From Betaproteobacteria bacterium (lineage in GTDB: Bacteria; Pseudomonadota; Gammaproteobacteria; Burkholderiales; SG8-39): a stretch of DNA of 32,864 nt. The DNA is taken from assembly GCA_947466535.1 (NCBI GenBank), contig CANIEV010000025.1, positions 1 through 32,864 of the forward strand. Direction: 5' to 3'. This document shows positions 8,359-18,652 of this stretch, one piece after another (positions within the stretch are counted from its first letter, which is position 1; each line of letters starts with the position of its first letter). A model generated the notes under the pieces. That model worked only from the letters and a program-made list of their open reading frames with translations. It was not told where the DNA came from and searched no databases. The position numbers were made by a program, and so were the translations under genes.

Positions 8359-9249
8359 ATGACATCCCCCAGCCAGGGCGCGAAGTTCCGCGCCGCCTTG
8401 AAGCAGGAATCCCCTCTCCAGTGCATCGGCACCATCAATGCCTATCATGCGCGGCTTGCCGAAGCATCCGGCTACAAGGCGATCTACCTCTCCGGCGGCG
8501 GTGTGGCCGCAGGTTCGCTCGGCCTGCCCGATCTCGGCATCTCCAACCTGGATGACGTGCTCACCGACGTGCGCCGCATCACGGAAGTCTGCTCGCTGCC
8601 ATTGCTCGTCGATGTGGACACCGGATTCGGCGCCTCGGCCTTCAACATCGGTCGAACGGTGAAATCGCTGATCAAGTTCGGCGCCGGCGCGATGCACATC
8701 GAAGACCAGGTGGGCGCCAAGCGCTGCGGTCACCGTCCCGGCAAGGAACTCGTCAGCACGGTCGAAATGGTGGATCGCATCAAGGCCGCGGTGGACGCCC
8801 GCACCGATCCCGACTTTTTCATCATGGCCCGCACCGATGCACTTGCGGTCGAAGGACTGGACGCTGCAATCGAGCGTGCCCAGCGCTGCGTCGAGGCCGG
8901 TGCCGACGGCATCTTCCCGGAAGCCATAACCGATCTGCCGATGTACAAGAAGTTCGCCGACGCGGTGAAGGTGCCGATCCTCGCCAACCTCACCGAATTC
9001 GGAAAGACACCGCTGTATTCGCTGGATGAAATCCGCAGCGTCAATGTCGCGATCGCGCTCTATCCGCTGTCGGCATTCCGTGCGATGAACAAGGCCGCGC
9101 TGGAGGTGTACCGCGCGGTGCGCAAGGAAGGATCCCAGAAGAGCGTGGTCGGCATGATGCAGACCCGCGACGAGCTCTACCAGTTCCTCGACTACCACGC
9201 ATACGAGCAGAAGCTCGACCAGTTGTTCGCAAAGGAGAAGGCGAAATGA
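8359..9249 (+). CDS. prpB: 2-methylisocitrate lyase
   Basis: Splits 2-methylisocitrate into pyruvate and succinate, the last step of the 2-methylcitrate cycle for propionyl-CoA. The 296-residue protein has the isocitrate-lyase/PEP-mutase fold: [30 protein letters not shown] (Mg-binding Asp), and the signature [11 protein letters not shown], whose RPGK form separates PrpB from isocitrate lyases. The ATG at 8359 was chosen because GAGGA lies upstream and the family N-terminus begins here. The 136-base gap to mdh holds the terminator hairpin and presumably the prp promoter, which I could not define. prpC overlaps its stop by four bases (ATGA). Confidence 0.95.
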   Translation: MTSPSQGAKFRAALKQESPLQCIGTINAYHARLAEASGYKAIYLSGGGVAAGSLGLPDLGISNLDDVLTDVRRITEVCSLPLLVDVDTGFGASAFNIGRTVKSLIKFGAGAMHIEDQVGAKRCGHRPGKELVSTVEMVDRIKAAVDARTDPDFFIMARTDALAVEGLDAAIERAQRCVEAGADGIFPEAITDLPMYKKFADAVKVPILANLTEFGKTPLYSLDEIRSVNVAIALYPLSAFRAMNKAALEVYRAVRKEGSQKSVVGMMQTRDELYQFLDYHAYEQKLDQLFAKEKAK

Positions 9250-10412
9250 GCACCGAAGCCACCGCATCGCCGGCTGCCGGCCCCAAGCCGAAAAAATCCG
9301 TCGCGCTGTCCGGCGTCACCGCCGGAAACACCGCGCTTTGCACCGTCGGCCGCACCGGCAACGACCTGCATTACCGCGGCTACGATATTCTCGACTTCGC
9401 CGAGCAGGCGGAATTCGAGGAAGTCGCCTACCTGCTGGTACACGGCAATCTGCCGACCGCGCCGGAACTCACCGGCTACAAGACCAAGCTGCGCGCGCTG
9501 CGCGGCCTGCCCGCCAACGTCCGTACGGCGCTGGAATGCACGCCTGCCTCCGCGCATCCGATGGACGTGATGCGAACCGGCATCTCGGTGCTCGGCACGG
9601 TGCTGCCCGAGAAGGATGATCACAACCATCCCGGTGCGCGCGACATCGCCGACCGCATGATGGCCTCGCTCGGCTCGATGCTGCTCTACTGGTATCACTT
9701 CAGCCACAACGGCAAGCGCATCGATGTCGAAACCGACGACGACTCCATCGGTGGCCACTTCCTGCATCTGCTGCACGGCAAAAAGCCGTCGGACGAATGG
9801 GTTCGCGCGATGCACACCTCGCTCATCCTCTACGCCGAGCACGAATTCAACGCCTCCACCTTTGCCTGCCGCGTCATCGCCGGCACCGGCGCCGATTTCC
9901 ATTCCGCGATCTGCGGCGGCATCGGCGCGCTGCGCGGACCGAAGCACGGTGGCGCGAACGAAGTCGCCTTCGAGGTGCAATCCCGCTACGAGAACCCCGA
10001 CGAGGCGGAAGCCGACATCATCCGCCGCGTGCAGGCCAAGGAAATCGTCATCGGCTTCGGCCATCCCGTCTACACCACCGGCGACCCGCGCAACAATGTG
10101 ATCAAGTCGGTCGCTCAGCGCCTGTCCAAGTCGGCGCGCGACATGAAGATGTTCGACATCGCCGAGCGTCTCGAAACCGTGATGTGGCGCGAGAAGAAGA
10201 TGTTCCCGAACCTCGACTGGTTCAGCGCGGTGTCCTACAACATGATGGGCGTACCCACCGCGATGTTCACTCCGATCTTCGTGATCGCGCGCACCTCCGG
10301 CTGGTCGGCGCACATCATCGAGCAGCGCATCGATGGCAAGATCATCCGTCCTGCGGCGAACTACACCGGCCCCGACAACCGCAAGTGGTTGCCGCTGAAG
10401 GATCGCAAGTAG
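9246..10412 (+). CDS. prpC: 2-methylcitrate synthase
   Basis: Condenses propionyl-CoA with oxaloacetate to 2-methylcitrate. It is a 388-residue citrate-synthase homologue without the N-terminal beta domain found in gltA at 814-2106. Motifs are [36 protein letters not shown] and [20 protein letters not shown]; the short length and position between prpB and prpD identify it as PrpC. The start codon overlaps the prpB stop (ATGA), with AAGGAG seven bases upstream, indicating translational coupling. Confidence 0.95.
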   Translation: MSTEATASPAAGPKPKKSVALSGVTAGNTALCTVGRTGNDLHYRGYDILDFAEQAEFEEVAYLLVHGNLPTAPELTGYKTKLRALRGLPANVRTALECTPASAHPMDVMRTGISVLGTVLPEKDDHNHPGARDIADRMMASLGSMLLYWYHFSHNGKRIDVETDDDSIGGHFLHLLHGKKPSDEWVRAMHTSLILYAEHEFNASTFACRVIAGTGADFHSAICGGIGALRGPKHGGANEVAFEVQSRYENPDEAEADIIRRVQAKEIVIGFGHPVYTTGDPRNNVIKSVAQRLSKSARDMKMFDIAERLETVMWREKKMFPNLDWFSAVSYNMMGVPTAMFTPIFVIARTSGWSAHIIEQRIDGKIIRPAANYTGPDNRKWLPLKDRK

Positions 10413-10451
10413 GCATCACGAATACGCCAACAACCGAAAACAAGGCCTCAC

Positions 10452-11903
10452 ATGTCCGCACACATCTCGAACGTCCGTCCGAAACCCGACAAGGTTCTGG
10501 TCGACATCGCCAATTACGCCCTGAACAAGAAGATCACCAGCAAGGAAGCCTATTCCACCGCGCTGTACTGCCTGATGGACACACTCGGCTGCGGCCTCGA
10601 GGCGCTGGAGTACCCCGCGTGCACCAAGCTGATGGGACCGATCGTCCCCGGCACGGTGGTCCCGAACGGCGCGAAGGTACCCGGCACCTCCTTCCAGCTC
10701 GACCCGGTGCAGGCCGCGTTCAACATCGGCGCGATGATCCGCTGGCTCGACTTCAACGACACCTGGCTCGCCGCCGAATGGGGCCATCCGTCGGACAACC
10801 TCGGCGGCATCCTCGCCACCGCCGACTGGCTGTCGCGGGTCGCAGTGGCCTCGGGCAAGAAACCGCTCTTGATGCGCGACGTGCTCACCGCGATGATCAA
10901 GGCGCATGAAATCCAGGGCTGCCTCGCGCTCGAGAACAGCTTCAACAAGGTCGGCCTCGACCATGTGGTGCTGGTGAAGGTGGCCTCCACCGCGGTGGTC
11001 GCGCAGATGCTCGGCCTGTCCTACGACGAGATGATAAACGCGGTGTCGCTCGCCTGGGTCGATGGCCAGAGCCTTCGCACCTACCGCCACTCGCCCAACA
11101 CCGGCTCGCGCAAGTCCTGGGCGGCGGGCGATGCCACCAGCCGCGCGGTGCGCCTCGCGCTTATCGCCAAGACAGGCGAGATGGGCTATCCGTCGGTGCT
11201 GTCGGCCAAGACCTGGGGCTTCTACGACGTGCTGTTCAAGGGCAACGCATTCAAGTTCCAGCGCCCCTACGGCTCCTACGTGATGGAGAACGTGCTGTTC
11301 AAGATCTCCTTCCCTGCCGAATTCCATTCGCAGACCGCGGTCGAAGCCGCGATGACCCTGCACAAGGAACTCGCGCGCATCGGCAAGTCGGCCGACGAAA
11401 TCAAGAAGATCACCATCCGCACCCACGAGGCCTGCATCCGCATCATCGACAAGAAGGGCCCGCTCGACAATCCCGCCGACCGCGACCATTGCGTGCAGTA
11501 CATGGTGGCGGTGCCACTGCTGTTCGGCCGCCTCACCGCCGGCGACTACGAGGATTCGATTGCATCCGATCCGCGCATCGACACGCTGCGCGACAAGATC
11601 AGTTGCGTGGAAGATCCGAAGTTCACCCGCGACTACCACGATCCCGCGAAACGCTCGATCGCCAATGCGCTCACCGTCGAATTCAAGGACGGCAAGAAGC
11701 TCAATGAAGTCGTGGTCGAATACCCGATCGGCCACAAGCGCCGCCGCAAGGAAGGCATGCCGGTGCTGGTCGAAAAATTCAAGACCAATCTCGCGCGAAA
11801 ATTCCCGGCCAAGCAGCAGAAAGCCATCCTCGACCTTTGCATGAACCCGTCGAAACTGGAGAAGACCCCGGTCAACGAGTTCGTGGACTTGTTCGCAATC
11901 TGA
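10452..11903 (+). CDS. prpD: 2-methylcitrate dehydratase, MmgE/PrpD family
   Basis: Dehydrates 2-methylcitrate to 2-methyl-cis-aconitate. The 483 residues match the iron-sulfur-independent PrpD type: [10 protein letters not shown] near the N-terminus, [34 protein letters not shown], and [20 protein letters not shown]. Length equals typical PrpD (about 480). It follows prpC after 39 bases. Because PrpD is present, there is no need for the AcnD/PrpF pair used by some bacteria, and neither is seen here; the following acnA would supply the hydration of 2-methyl-cis-aconitate. The stop codon lies in a 14-bp tandem duplication. Confidence 0.95.
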   Translation: MSAHISNVRPKPDKVLVDIANYALNKKITSKEAYSTALYCLMDTLGCGLEALEYPACTKLMGPIVPGTVVPNGAKVPGTSFQLDPVQAAFNIGAMIRWLDFNDTWLAAEWGHPSDNLGGILATADWLSRVAVASGKKPLLMRDVLTAMIKAHEIQGCLALENSFNKVGLDHVVLVKVASTAVVAQMLGLSYDEMINAVSLAWVDGQSLRTYRHSPNTGSRKSWAAGDATSRAVRLALIAKTGEMGYPSVLSAKTWGFYDVLFKGNAFKFQRPYGSYVMENVLFKISFPAEFHSQTAVEAAMTLHKELARIGKSADEIKKITIRTHEACIRIIDKKGPLDNPADRDHCVQYMVAVPLLFGRLTAGDYEDSIASDPRIDTLRDKISCVEDPKFTRDYHDPAKRSIANALTVEFKDGKKLNEVVVEYPIGHKRRRKEGMPVLVEKFKTNLARKFPAKQQKAILDLCMNPSKLEKTPVNEFVDLFAI

Positions 11904-11927
11904 TTCAACGACGCTGATTCAACGACG
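11900..11927 (+). repeat. Perfect 14-bp tandem duplication at the prpD stop
   Basis: CTGATTCAACGACG occurs twice back to back (11900-11913 and 11914-11927). The first copy contains the prpD TGA; the second ends just before the GGAG ribosome site of acnA. It lengthens the prpD-acnA spacer to 33 bases and looks like a recent slippage duplication. Confidence 0.85.
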
Positions 11928-11936
11928 GAGAACCGC

Positions 11937-14645
11937 ATGCCGCACAACCTGCACAACACGCTCCAGGAATTCAAACTCGCCTCGGGCAAGACCGGGAAGT
12001 ACTACTCCCTGCCCGCGCTCGGCCGCGCGCTTGGCGTCAATCTTTCGCGCCTGCCGGTGTCGATCCGCATCGTGCTCGAGTCGGTGCTTCGCAACTGCGA
12101 TGGCAAGAAGGTCGCGGAAGAGCACGTCCGCCAGGTCGCCAACTGGAAGCCGAACGCCGCCCGTACCGACGAAATTCCGTTCGTGCTCGCCCGCATCGTG
12201 CTGCAGGACTTCACCGGCGTGCCGCTGCTGGCGGACCTCGCCGCAATGCGCACCGTCGCCCAGAACATGGGCAAGGATCCGAAGCGCGTCGAGCCGCTCG
12301 TGCCTGTCGACCTCGTCGTCGACCACTCGGTACAGATCGACTTCTACGGCACCAAGGCATCGCTTGACCAGAATATGAAACTGGAGTTCGAGCGCAACAC
12401 CGAGCGCTACCAGTTCATGAAATGGGGCATGCAGGCCTTCGACACCTTCAAGGTCGTCCCGCCCGGCATCGGCATCATCCACCAGGTCAACCTCGAGTAC
12501 CTCGCGCGCGGCGTGCACAAGTCGAAGGATGCCGTGTACTACCCGGACACCCTGGTCGGCACCGACAGCCACACCACCATGATCAACGGCATCGGCGTCG
12601 TAGGCTGGGGCGTGGGCGGCATCGAGGCGGAAGCCGGCATGCTCGGCCAGCCGATGTACATCCTCACCCCGGACGTGGTCGGCGTGAATCTCAAGGGCAA
12701 GCTGCACCCCGCCTGCACCGCCACCGACCTCGTGCTCACCGTCACCGAAATGCTGCGCAAGGCAAAGGTCGTCGGCAAGTTCGTCGAATTCTTCGGCGAA
12801 GGCACCGCCAGCCTGTCGGTCACCGACCGCTCGACCATCGCCAACATGGCCCCGGAATACGGCGCGACCATGGGATTCTTCCCGGTGGACGACAAGACGA
12901 TCGACTACTTTGTCGGCACCGGCCGCACCGAGGAGGAAATCGACGCGTTCCGCGCCTACTTCAAGGCGCAGGGACTCTACGGCATTCCGAAGGCCGGGCA
13001 GATCGATTACAGCCAGTCGCTGGAACTCGACCTCTCCACCGTCCTGCCCTCGCTCGCCGGACCGAAGCGCCCGCAGGACCGGATCAACCTGGACGCGGTC
13101 AAGAGCAACTTCACCACGCTCTTCTCCAAACCGGTCGGAGAAAACGGCTTTGCCAAGAAGCCGGAGGACCTCGGCCGCCGCTTCAAGACGCGCAGCGGCA
13201 TAGACATCGGCTCGGGCGACATCATGATAGCCGCAATCACATCCTGCACCAACACCTCCAATCCGGGCGTGCTGCTCGCGGCCGGGCTGCTCGCCAAGAA
13301 GGCTGTGGAACTCGGCCTGAAGGTCAAGCCGCACATCAAGACCTCGCTTGCCCCCGGCTCCCGCGTTGTCACCGAATACCTGACCAAGGCGGGCCTGCTG
13401 CCGTATCTGGAGAAGCTCGGCTTCTACACCGCGGGCTACGGCTGCACCACCTGCATCGGCAACGCCGGCCCGCTCGCCGAGCCGATCGAGGAATCGATCG
13501 TGCAGAACGATCTGGTCTGCGCCGCGGTGCTCTCGGGCAACCGCAACTTCGAGGCGCGCATACACGCCAACATCCGCGCGAACTTCCTTGCCTCACCGCC
13601 CCTGGTGGTCGCCTACGCGATCGCCGGCACGATGCTCCGCGATTTCCGCACCGAGCCGATCGGCAAGAGCCGAGACGGCCAGGACGTGTTCATCGGTCAC
13701 ATCTGGCCGACCCACGAGGAAGTCGAGTCGCTGATGAAACTCGCAATGGACGCGCCGACCTTCCGCCGCCTCTACAGCAACCTCGGCAAGGACAATCTGC
13801 TCTGGCAAAAAGTGCCCTCGTCCACCGGGCAGGTCTACAACTGGCCGAAATCGACCTACATCGCCGAGCCGCCGTTCTTCAAGGACTTCTCGATGCAGCC
13901 GACCAAGCCGGGCGCGATCAGCGGCGCCCGGGCCCTGGGCATGTTCGGCGACTCGGTCACCACCGACCACATCAGCCCGGCCGGTTCGATCAAGGCGACC
14001 TCGCCCGCCGGCCTCTACCTGCTCGAGAACGACGTCTCGCGCGTGGACTTCAACAGCTACGGCGCGCGCCGCGGCAACCATGACGTGATGATGCGCGGCA
14101 CCTTCGCCAACGTGCGGATCAAGAACCTGATGATCCCGCCCAAGGCCGACGGCAGCCGCGTGGAAGGCGGCATGACGGTGCATCAGCCGAGCGGCGAATC
14201 ACTCTCGATCTACGACGCCGCGATGAAGTACATGTCGGCCGGCGTGCCGACGGTGATCTTCGGCGGCGAGGAGTACGGCACCGGATCGTCGCGCGACTGG
14301 GCGGCCAAGGGCACCCAGTTGCTCGGCGTCAAGGCGGTGATCGCGCGCAGCTTCGAGCGCATCCACCGCTCCAACCTGATCGGCATGGGCGTGCTTCCCC
14401 TGCAGTTCAAGGGAACCGACTCCGCGCAATCGCTCGGTATCACCGGTGACGAGGAATACGACCTGCTCGGCCTTGACGGCGAGATCCGCCCGCAGATGGA
14501 CGTGACGCTGGTGGTCCGCGGCAAGAACGGTTCGCGCAAGGAAATCAGCGTCCTGCTTCGGATTGACACTCCGATCGAAGTGGACTACTACCGCCACGGC
14601 GGGATCATGCCCTTCGTGCTGCGCGAGTTGCTCTCGGCCGCCTGA
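11937..14645 (+). CDS. acnA: Aconitate hydratase, AcnA type
   Basis: [4Fe-4S] enzyme converting citrate to isocitrate, and likely 2-methyl-cis-aconitate to 2-methylisocitrate in this context. At 902 residues it has the AcnA/IRP domain order (domains 1-3 first, swivelling domain 4 last). [34 protein letters not shown], the first cluster cysteine in [17 protein letters not shown], the cysteine pair in [17 protein letters not shown], and domain-4 motifs [15 protein letters not shown] and [13 protein letters not shown] are all present. The ATG has GGAG upstream. It is the last gene of the prp run and is followed by a strong terminator. Serving both cycles is inference from position. Confidence 0.96.
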   Translation: MPHNLHNTLQEFKLASGKTGKYYSLPALGRALGVNLSRLPVSIRIVLESVLRNCDGKKVAEEHVRQVANWKPNAARTDEIPFVLARIVLQDFTGVPLLADLAAMRTVAQNMGKDPKRVEPLVPVDLVVDHSVQIDFYGTKASLDQNMKLEFERNTERYQFMKWGMQAFDTFKVVPPGIGIIHQVNLEYLARGVHKSKDAVYYPDTLVGTDSHTTMINGIGVVGWGVGGIEAEAGMLGQPMYILTPDVVGVNLKGKLHPACTATDLVLTVTEMLRKAKVVGKFVEFFGEGTASLSVTDRSTIANMAPEYGATMGFFPVDDKTIDYFVGTGRTEEEIDAFRAYFKAQGLYGIPKAGQIDYSQSLELDLSTVLPSLAGPKRPQDRINLDAVKSNFTTLFSKPVGENGFAKKPEDLGRRFKTRSGIDIGSGDIMIAAITSCTNTSNPGVLLAAGLLAKKAVELGLKVKPHIKTSLAPGSRVVTEYLTKAGLLPYLEKLGFYTAGYGCTTCIGNAGPLAEPIEESIVQNDLVCAAVLSGNRNFEARIHANIRANFLASPPLVVAYAIAGTMLRDFRTEPIGKSRDGQDVFIGHIWPTHEEVESLMKLAMDAPTFRRLYSNLGKDNLLWQKVPSSTGQVYNWPKSTYIAEPPFFKDFSMQPTKPGAISGARALGMFGDSVTTDHISPAGSIKATSPAGLYLLENDVSRVDFNSYGARRGNHDVMMRGTFANVRIKNLMIPPKADGSRVEGGMTVHQPSGESLSIYDAAMKYMSAGVPTVIFGGEEYGTGSSRDWAAKGTQLLGVKAVIARSFERIHRSNLIGMGVLPLQFKGTDSAQSLGITGDEEYDLLGLDGEIRPQMDVTLVVRGKNGSRKEISVLLRIDTPIEVDYYRHGGIMPFVLRELLSAA

Positions 14646-14662
14646 TCAGGCGCGCGAGAAAT

Positions 14663-14693
14663 AAAAAGCCCGGCTTCGGCCGGGCTTTTTTTT
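14663..14693 (+). terminator. Strong intrinsic terminator after acnA
   Basis: AAAAAGCCCGGC, loop TTCG, GCCGGGCTTTTT (perfect stem 14663-14674 with 14679-14690) followed by further T residues to 14693. It lies 18 bases after the acnA stop. The A-tract on the other side means it could also act on minus-strand transcripts. The AT-rich spacer 14694-14803 beyond it contains a small inverted repeat (CTTTTATTTAAAAG, 14729-14742) but no gene. Confidence 0.92.
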
Positions 14694-14803
14694 CTGCTGA
14701 TCCGAAAGAAATACCGATAATTATTGAACTTTTATTTAAAAGACCAAGTATCTACGCTGCAAAGCGGTCAATTCTGATACCGAATCCGGAATAAGTCAGT
14801 CGC

Positions 14804-15295
14804 TCAGGGAATCAGCCGTATCGCAGGAAGTATCGTTCCCGCATCGAGCAGGTCCACGCGCCGCATCACGATCCGGAACGCCCCCTCTTCCACCCGGAGA
14901 TCATGCCTCACGACGCCGGCGAGCGACAGCCGCGCGTCCTCGCGTGATTCGCAATACAGAAACGGCGTGCGAAGCCGGTATCGATTGGCCTTCGCGTCGG
15001 ACTCCTCGATATCCGGCTCCTGCATCACATGCTGGCAGCGGGTGATCGGCTGCTCCGAATACGCGCGCGGGTGCCTGAACCGGTCCACGCGCACTTTCAG
15101 CAGCACCTTGTCTTCCCAGACCAGCGACTGCTCGGTCTGGGCGTTGGTCTGTTCGGGCGACATCGGCAGCCAGTAGCAGCCATCCTTCGCAAACAGCGCG
15201 TACCACTCGTCGTAGCGCCGTTCATCCAGCAGGCGCGCGTCCATTCGCACGAAGCGCGAAAAATCCTTTTCTTCCGGAACCCAGGCGGCGCTCAT
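14804..15295 (-). CDS. Aromatic-ring-hydroxylating dioxygenase beta subunit
   Basis: Small structural subunit of a Rieske non-haem iron oxygenase. The protein (163 residues from the ATG at 15295) has the NTF2-like beta-subunit fold signature: FVRMDARLLDERRYDEWYAL, FAKDGCYWLP near residue 40, and the C-terminal stretch RIVMRRVDLLDA. Length is normal (about 160-190). The start codon overlaps the alpha-subunit stop (ATGA); a longer in-frame start at 15364 lies inside the alpha gene and lacks support. The substrate cannot be read from this subunit. It ends 110 bases from the acnA terminator. Confidence 0.9.
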   Translation of the reverse strand: MSAAWVPEEKDFSRFVRMDARLLDERRYDEWYALFAKDGCYWLPMSPEQTNAQTEQSLVWEDKVLLKVRVDRFRHPRAYSEQPITRCQHVMQEPDIEESDAKANRYRLRTPFLYCESREDARLSLAGVVRHDLRVEEGAFRIVMRRVDLLDAGTILPAIRLIP

Positions 15296-16647
15296 GCGTT
15301 CACCGCTTTGGGAAATGGCGCGCCGTCGCCCCGCGTCATGCCCTCGGTGATGAGCTTCGCCCATCCGCGATACTGGTTGCGCATCAGCACCTCATTGGCT
15401 CCATCACTTGCGTAATCGGTCGATCCGAGTTCGTCGGCCTTGAAGCCGCGATGCAGGCTCACCCAGTCGTTGCCCGGTGAGCGCACCGAACTCTGGATGG
15501 TCTCGAACACCTGTATATCGTCATGCGCCACCACCGACAACGGCGAGAACACCAATCGGTTGTAGCTCAGCGTGCGCTGCACCAGCACGTCGGGCGTGCC
15601 TTTCGGACGAAACGCCCAGACTTCGAGCAGGGTCCGATTCGATCCGAGCGGGCGCAGTACCCGCATCGTCTGCGGCGCGGCTTTAACCGCCATGCTCGGA
15701 TAGAAAATGGAATTCTGCGGCGCGAAGGACAGGATCGCATGCGCCCGCTCCTTGCCATAGGCCTTGACCATCGCTTCTTCGTACTCCGGAACCGCCGAGT
15801 AGTTCGAATGAAGGCTGGTGTTGGTGCCAAGCACGCTGTGGCCGTTGGGAAACACCCTGCCGCCCATGCTGGCTGCGAAGTCCACGCCGCCGGCGAAAGG
15901 CAGCAATAGTTCCATCGCGAGCGGCTTGGGCGAGCCTTCGGGCTGCTCGTCCCACACCGCCTTGGCGGACATCGCCGAGGACTCGTGAGTTACCGGCGCG
16001 TGCACGGTGTCGTTGATGTTCTCGAGGTAGATCTTCCAGTTGCAGCGGATCTCGTTGCGCAGGCATTCGCCCACCACTTCAAGCTCGCCTTCGGGCGAAC
16101 GGTCTGCCATGTTGTCAAGCGCGTACAGCGCACCCTTGAAATAGTCTTCGAAACCCTGCCCGATCTCGGAGAGGCGGAAGAACACGAATCCGCGGTACAC
16201 CTTGACGTTCTTCACCTTCACAAGACCCTGCCCGGACTCGCAGTCGTTCATCCGCGTCCCCTCGTAGCCCTGTCGCAGCGGCACGCCAGCGAGCGTGCCG
16301 TCGAGCCGGTAGGCCCACGAGTGGTAGGGGCAACTGAAGCCGCGCCCGGTGTTGCCCGAACGCTCGGTCACCACCTTCGCGCCCTTGTGCGCGCAGCGGT
16401 TCATCAGCACCCTGACCGACTTGTCGGTGTTCCTGACCATAATCAGGGAACGTCCCGATATCTCCGCGGTGATGTAGTCACCCGGTTCGCGGACCTGGGA
16501 CTCGTGCCCGAGATAGATCCAGCTGCGTCCGTGCAGATGCTCCATCTCGAGATCGAAAATTTCCTGGCTCAGGTAGACGTCCCGGTGAATCCGGTCCTCC
16601 TGCACCAGCGCCCGCACCGCCTGCGGGTTATCCAGATACTTGCTCAT
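15292..16647 (-). CDS. Rieske aromatic-ring-hydroxylating dioxygenase alpha subunit
   Basis: Catalytic subunit that uses O2 and electrons to hydroxylate an aromatic or related acid. Its 451 residues carry an N-terminal Rieske [2Fe-2S] domain with C85-H87 and C106-H109 (NRCAHKG and CPYHSW) and a C-terminal iron domain with ENINDTVHAPVTH, where D213, H216 and H221 form the bridging Asp and two iron ligands. GAGGAA lies before the ATG. No ferredoxin or reductase gene is nearby, so electrons must come from partners encoded elsewhere. The sequence resembles the large alpha subunits annotated for benzoate/anthranilate/salicylate-type oxygenases, but the exact substrate is not clear. The 164 bases between its start and hslR hold its promoter region; I found no convincing promoter. 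Confidence 0.93.
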   Translation of the reverse strand: MSKYLDNPQAVRALVQEDRIHRDVYLSQEIFDLEMEHLHGRSWIYLGHESQVREPGDYITAEISGRSLIMVRNTDKSVRVLMNRCAHKGAKVVTERSGNTGRGFSCPYHSWAYRLDGTLAGVPLRQGYEGTRMNDCESGQGLVKVKNVKVYRGFVFFRLSEIGQGFEDYFKGALYALDNMADRSPEGELEVVGECLRNEIRCNWKIYLENINDTVHAPVTHESSAMSAKAVWDEQPEGSPKPLAMELLLPFAGGVDFAASMGGRVFPNGHSVLGTNTSLHSNYSAVPEYEEAMVKAYGKERAHAILSFAPQNSIFYPSMAVKAAPQTMRVLRPLGSNRTLLEVWAFRPKGTPDVLVQRTLSYNRLVFSPLSVVAHDDIQVFETIQSSVRSPGNDWVSLHRGFKADELGSTDYASDGANEVLMRNQYRGWAKLITEGMTRGDGAPFPKAVNA

Positions 16648-16811
16648 GCGTGTTTCCTCAGTAGAACCGTTGAATCATCCGAAGCCCTGCTACACCGATC
16701 CGTTTCAGGCTGGCACATTCATCCTGTGGTCGGCTTCGATTATGGAATATTTGTACTCTATGAACCGCGAATCCTTGCGTTCGATCAAATGCGGTCGCGA
16801 AATCGCGTTTG

Positions 16812-17210
16812 TCATTCACCGGTGAAACGGTGAATCAGGCGCCGGTCGCGCTTGGTCGGACGTCCACCATTCACGCGCACCGGCCCGGCCGCGACCTTGC
16901 GCTGCGCAATCTGCGCCATGCGCCGCTCGCGGCTGTCTTCGCGCTCATCGTAGAGCGTCTGCGCAATGTCGGCGGAACCGCGCCGCTCGGCCACATCGCG
17001 CACCACCAGCAACCATTCCGCGTCGCCCGCGCGCACCCGGACCTCATCGCCCGGCCGCACATCCTTGGACGGCTTGACCCGTGCGCCGTTCACCTGCGCC
17101 TTGCCCGCATCCACCGCCTGCGACGCAAGGCTGCGTGTCTTGAAAAAGCGCGCCGCCCAGAGCCATTTGTCGATGCGTACTTTTTTGCCGGAATTGTTCT
17201 CAGCCGTCAT
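16812..17210 (-). CDS. hslR: Ribosome-associated heat shock protein Hsp15 (S4 domain)
   Basis: RNA-binding protein that in E. coli recycles 50S subunits carrying stalled nascent chains. The 132-residue product starts MTAENNSGKKVRIDKWLWAA; the S4 domain runs about residues 11-70 with RIDKWLWAARFFKTRSLASQ and GKAQVNGARVKPSKDV, followed by a basic C-terminal tail (RPTKRDRRLIHRFTGE). An ATG eight codons upstream (17234) is possible, but the ATG at 17210 gives the family length of about 133. Neither has a strong ribosome site. It is divergent from the lipoprotein gene with only 30 bases between starts, so their promoters overlap the coding ends. A housekeeping gene inserted between catabolic genes. 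Confidence 0.92.
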   Translation of the reverse strand: MTAENNSGKKVRIDKWLWAARFFKTRSLASQAVDAGKAQVNGARVKPSKDVRPGDEVRVRAGDAEWLLVVRDVAERRGSADIAQTLYDEREDSRERRMAQIAQRKVAAGPVRVNGGRPTKRDRRLIHRFTGE

Positions 17211-17240
17211 GAGCAGGCTCAGGCGCGGTATCATTTTGCG

Positions 17241-17582
17241 ATGAACTCAACATGCAATCGTCTTTGTCTCGCGCTCGCTGCCCTAGTGCTATCCGGTGCC
17301 ATGGCGGGATGCGGCACGATCCCGGCGAACGGCCAGTATCCGACCGGCTCGATCCGCATGGAAGACATTCGCGCCGGCATGGGCGGCCAGGAGGTTTGGG
17401 ACCTGCTCGGAAAGCCTGCAGATGTTTCGTATTTTCCCGAACGCACCGAACTCGTTTTCAGCTGGCGTTACGTCGATATCGCCGGAAACCTCATGTGGTT
17501 CAACGCGCATCTCGACCGCAAGGCAGAGAAGGTGCTCTGGACGTCGACCACGATGGATCTCAGCGCCCAGCGCCCAGACTGA
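17241..17582 (+). CDS. Small outer-membrane lipoprotein, SmpA/OmlA (BamE-like) family
   Basis: 113-residue exported lipoprotein. The N-terminus has a short charged end, a hydrophobic core (LCLALAALVLSGAMA) and a lipobox MAGC with C24 as the lipidation site. The mature part contains IRAGMGGQEVWDLLGKPADV followed by FSWRYVD, the small alpha-beta fold of SmpA/OmlA-like proteins. It is too distinct to call bamE itself; many Burkholderiales have several paralogues of unknown role. The ATG at 17241 was chosen because the signal peptide begins there; the open frame upstream overlaps hslR on the other strand. It converges on the Bug gene with 26 bases between stops. Confidence 0.75.
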   Translation: MNSTCNRLCLALAALVLSGAMAGCGTIPANGQYPTGSIRMEDIRAGMGGQEVWDLLGKPADVSYFPERTELVFSWRYVDIAGNLMWFNAHLDRKAEKVLWTSTTMDLSAQRPD

Positions 17583-17608
17583 ACAGACGCCCTCCGGGCG
17601 CCGATGCA

Positions 17609-18592
17609 TCATTCCACCTTGATGCCGGCGGACTTGATGATCCTGTCGAATTTGTCCGCATCCGAGCGGATCTGACGGGCAAACTCCTCGGGCGACGAAG
17701 CATGAATGTCGATGCCAAGGCTACCGAACCGGTCGCGGACGTCCTGCTGCGCGAGGGCTCGCACGAATTCGCCGTTCAGCCTTGTGACGATGTCGGGGCG
17801 CACGCCGGCCGGGGCGAGGAAGCCGACCCAGGTAATCATTTCCATGCCGGGGTAGCCGAGTTCAGCGAACGTCGGGACGTCGGGCATGGCCTTCGACCGC
17901 TGCTTGCTCGTCACGGCGAACGGCTTGACCTTGCCGGACTTCAGATGCGGAAGCGATGGCCCGAGCGCATCGAACACCAGTTGCACCTGCCCCGCCATGA
18001 TGTCCTGCATCGCGGGCGCGCCGCCCTTGTACGGCACGCCGATGAATTCGATTCCGCCGACAACCGCCTTGAAGAGTTCCGTCGCCACCTGCGACGGAAG
18101 CGCGGGATAGGCAAAGGACACCTTGCCGGCGCCCGCCTTCACCACGGCAATCAGCTCGGCGAGATTCTTTGCGGGAAACGCAGGCGTCGCCTCGAGAATC
18201 AGCGGATAGGAGGTCGCGAGCGTGATCGGCGCGAAGTCCTTGAACGGGTCATAGCTGAGCTTCGCGTACAAGCTCGGGTTCATCGCCATGGTGGAATCGA
18301 TTGCAGCCAGCAGCGTGTAGCCGTCCGGCGTCGCGCGCGCGACCGCCTCGGCACCGATGATGGTGTTGCCGCCGGGGCGGTTTTCCACGATCACGGTCTG
18401 CTTCACGCTCTCCTGCACCTTCTGCGCGATGATGCGGGTTACGGTGTCAGTGCCGCCCCCCGCCGGGAAGGGCACGATGATCCGAACCGGGCGGCTCGGA
18501 TAGACGTCCTGTGCCTGCGCCGCGCCCGCGAGCAGCGCGGCAAGCGCGCATGCCTTGAAGAGAATACTGCCTGCCATCCTGACTGCGTTCAT
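17609..18592 (-). CDS. Tripartite tricarboxylate transporter substrate-binding protein (Bug/TctC family)
   Basis: Periplasmic solute receptor of 327 residues. From the ATG at 18592 there is a signal peptide (MNAVRMAGSILFKACALAAL, cleavage after AAQAQ or close by), then the family start YPSRPVRIIVPFPAGGGTDT, VENRPGGNTIIGAEAVA, PDGYTLL and VPYKGGAPAMQDIMAGQVQL. AGGGAG lies eight bases before the ATG; the open frame extends further upstream but without signal. Bug proteins bind small carboxylates, often aromatic ones, and most in Burkholderiales lack adjacent TctAB membrane genes, as here. It is divergent from the MarR gene, so that regulator may control it. Confidence 0.93.
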   Translation of the reverse strand: MNAVRMAGSILFKACALAALLAGAAQAQDVYPSRPVRIIVPFPAGGGTDTVTRIIAQKVQESVKQTVIVENRPGGNTIIGAEAVARATPDGYTLLAAIDSTMAMNPSLYAKLSYDPFKDFAPITLATSYPLILEATPAFPAKNLAELIAVVKAGAGKVSFAYPALPSQVATELFKAVVGGIEFIGVPYKGGAPAMQDIMAGQVQLVFDALGPSLPHLKSGKVKPFAVTSKQRSKAMPDVPTFAELGYPGMEMITWVGFLAPAGVRPDIVTRLNGEFVRALAQQDVRDRFGSLGIDIHASSPEEFARQIRSDADKFDRIIKSAGIKVE

Positions 18593-18652
18593 GCGTGCGC
18601 TCCCTGAGAGTTGACGACCACCGGATTTGCGACCCCGGATTGACGACGGCTT

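Noticed and set aside
9246-10412. A second ordinary citrate synthase
   Set aside because: Shorter protein without the N-terminal beta domain, overlapping prpB and next to prpD, so methylcitrate synthase is the better call.
11919-13565. A 548-codon minus-strand open frame opposite acnA, and a 553-codon shifted plus frame at 12422-14083
   Set aside because: Both overlap the full-length aconitase, whose cluster cysteines and domain order are intact; the alternative frames show only low-complexity Arg/His/Gly-rich sequence.
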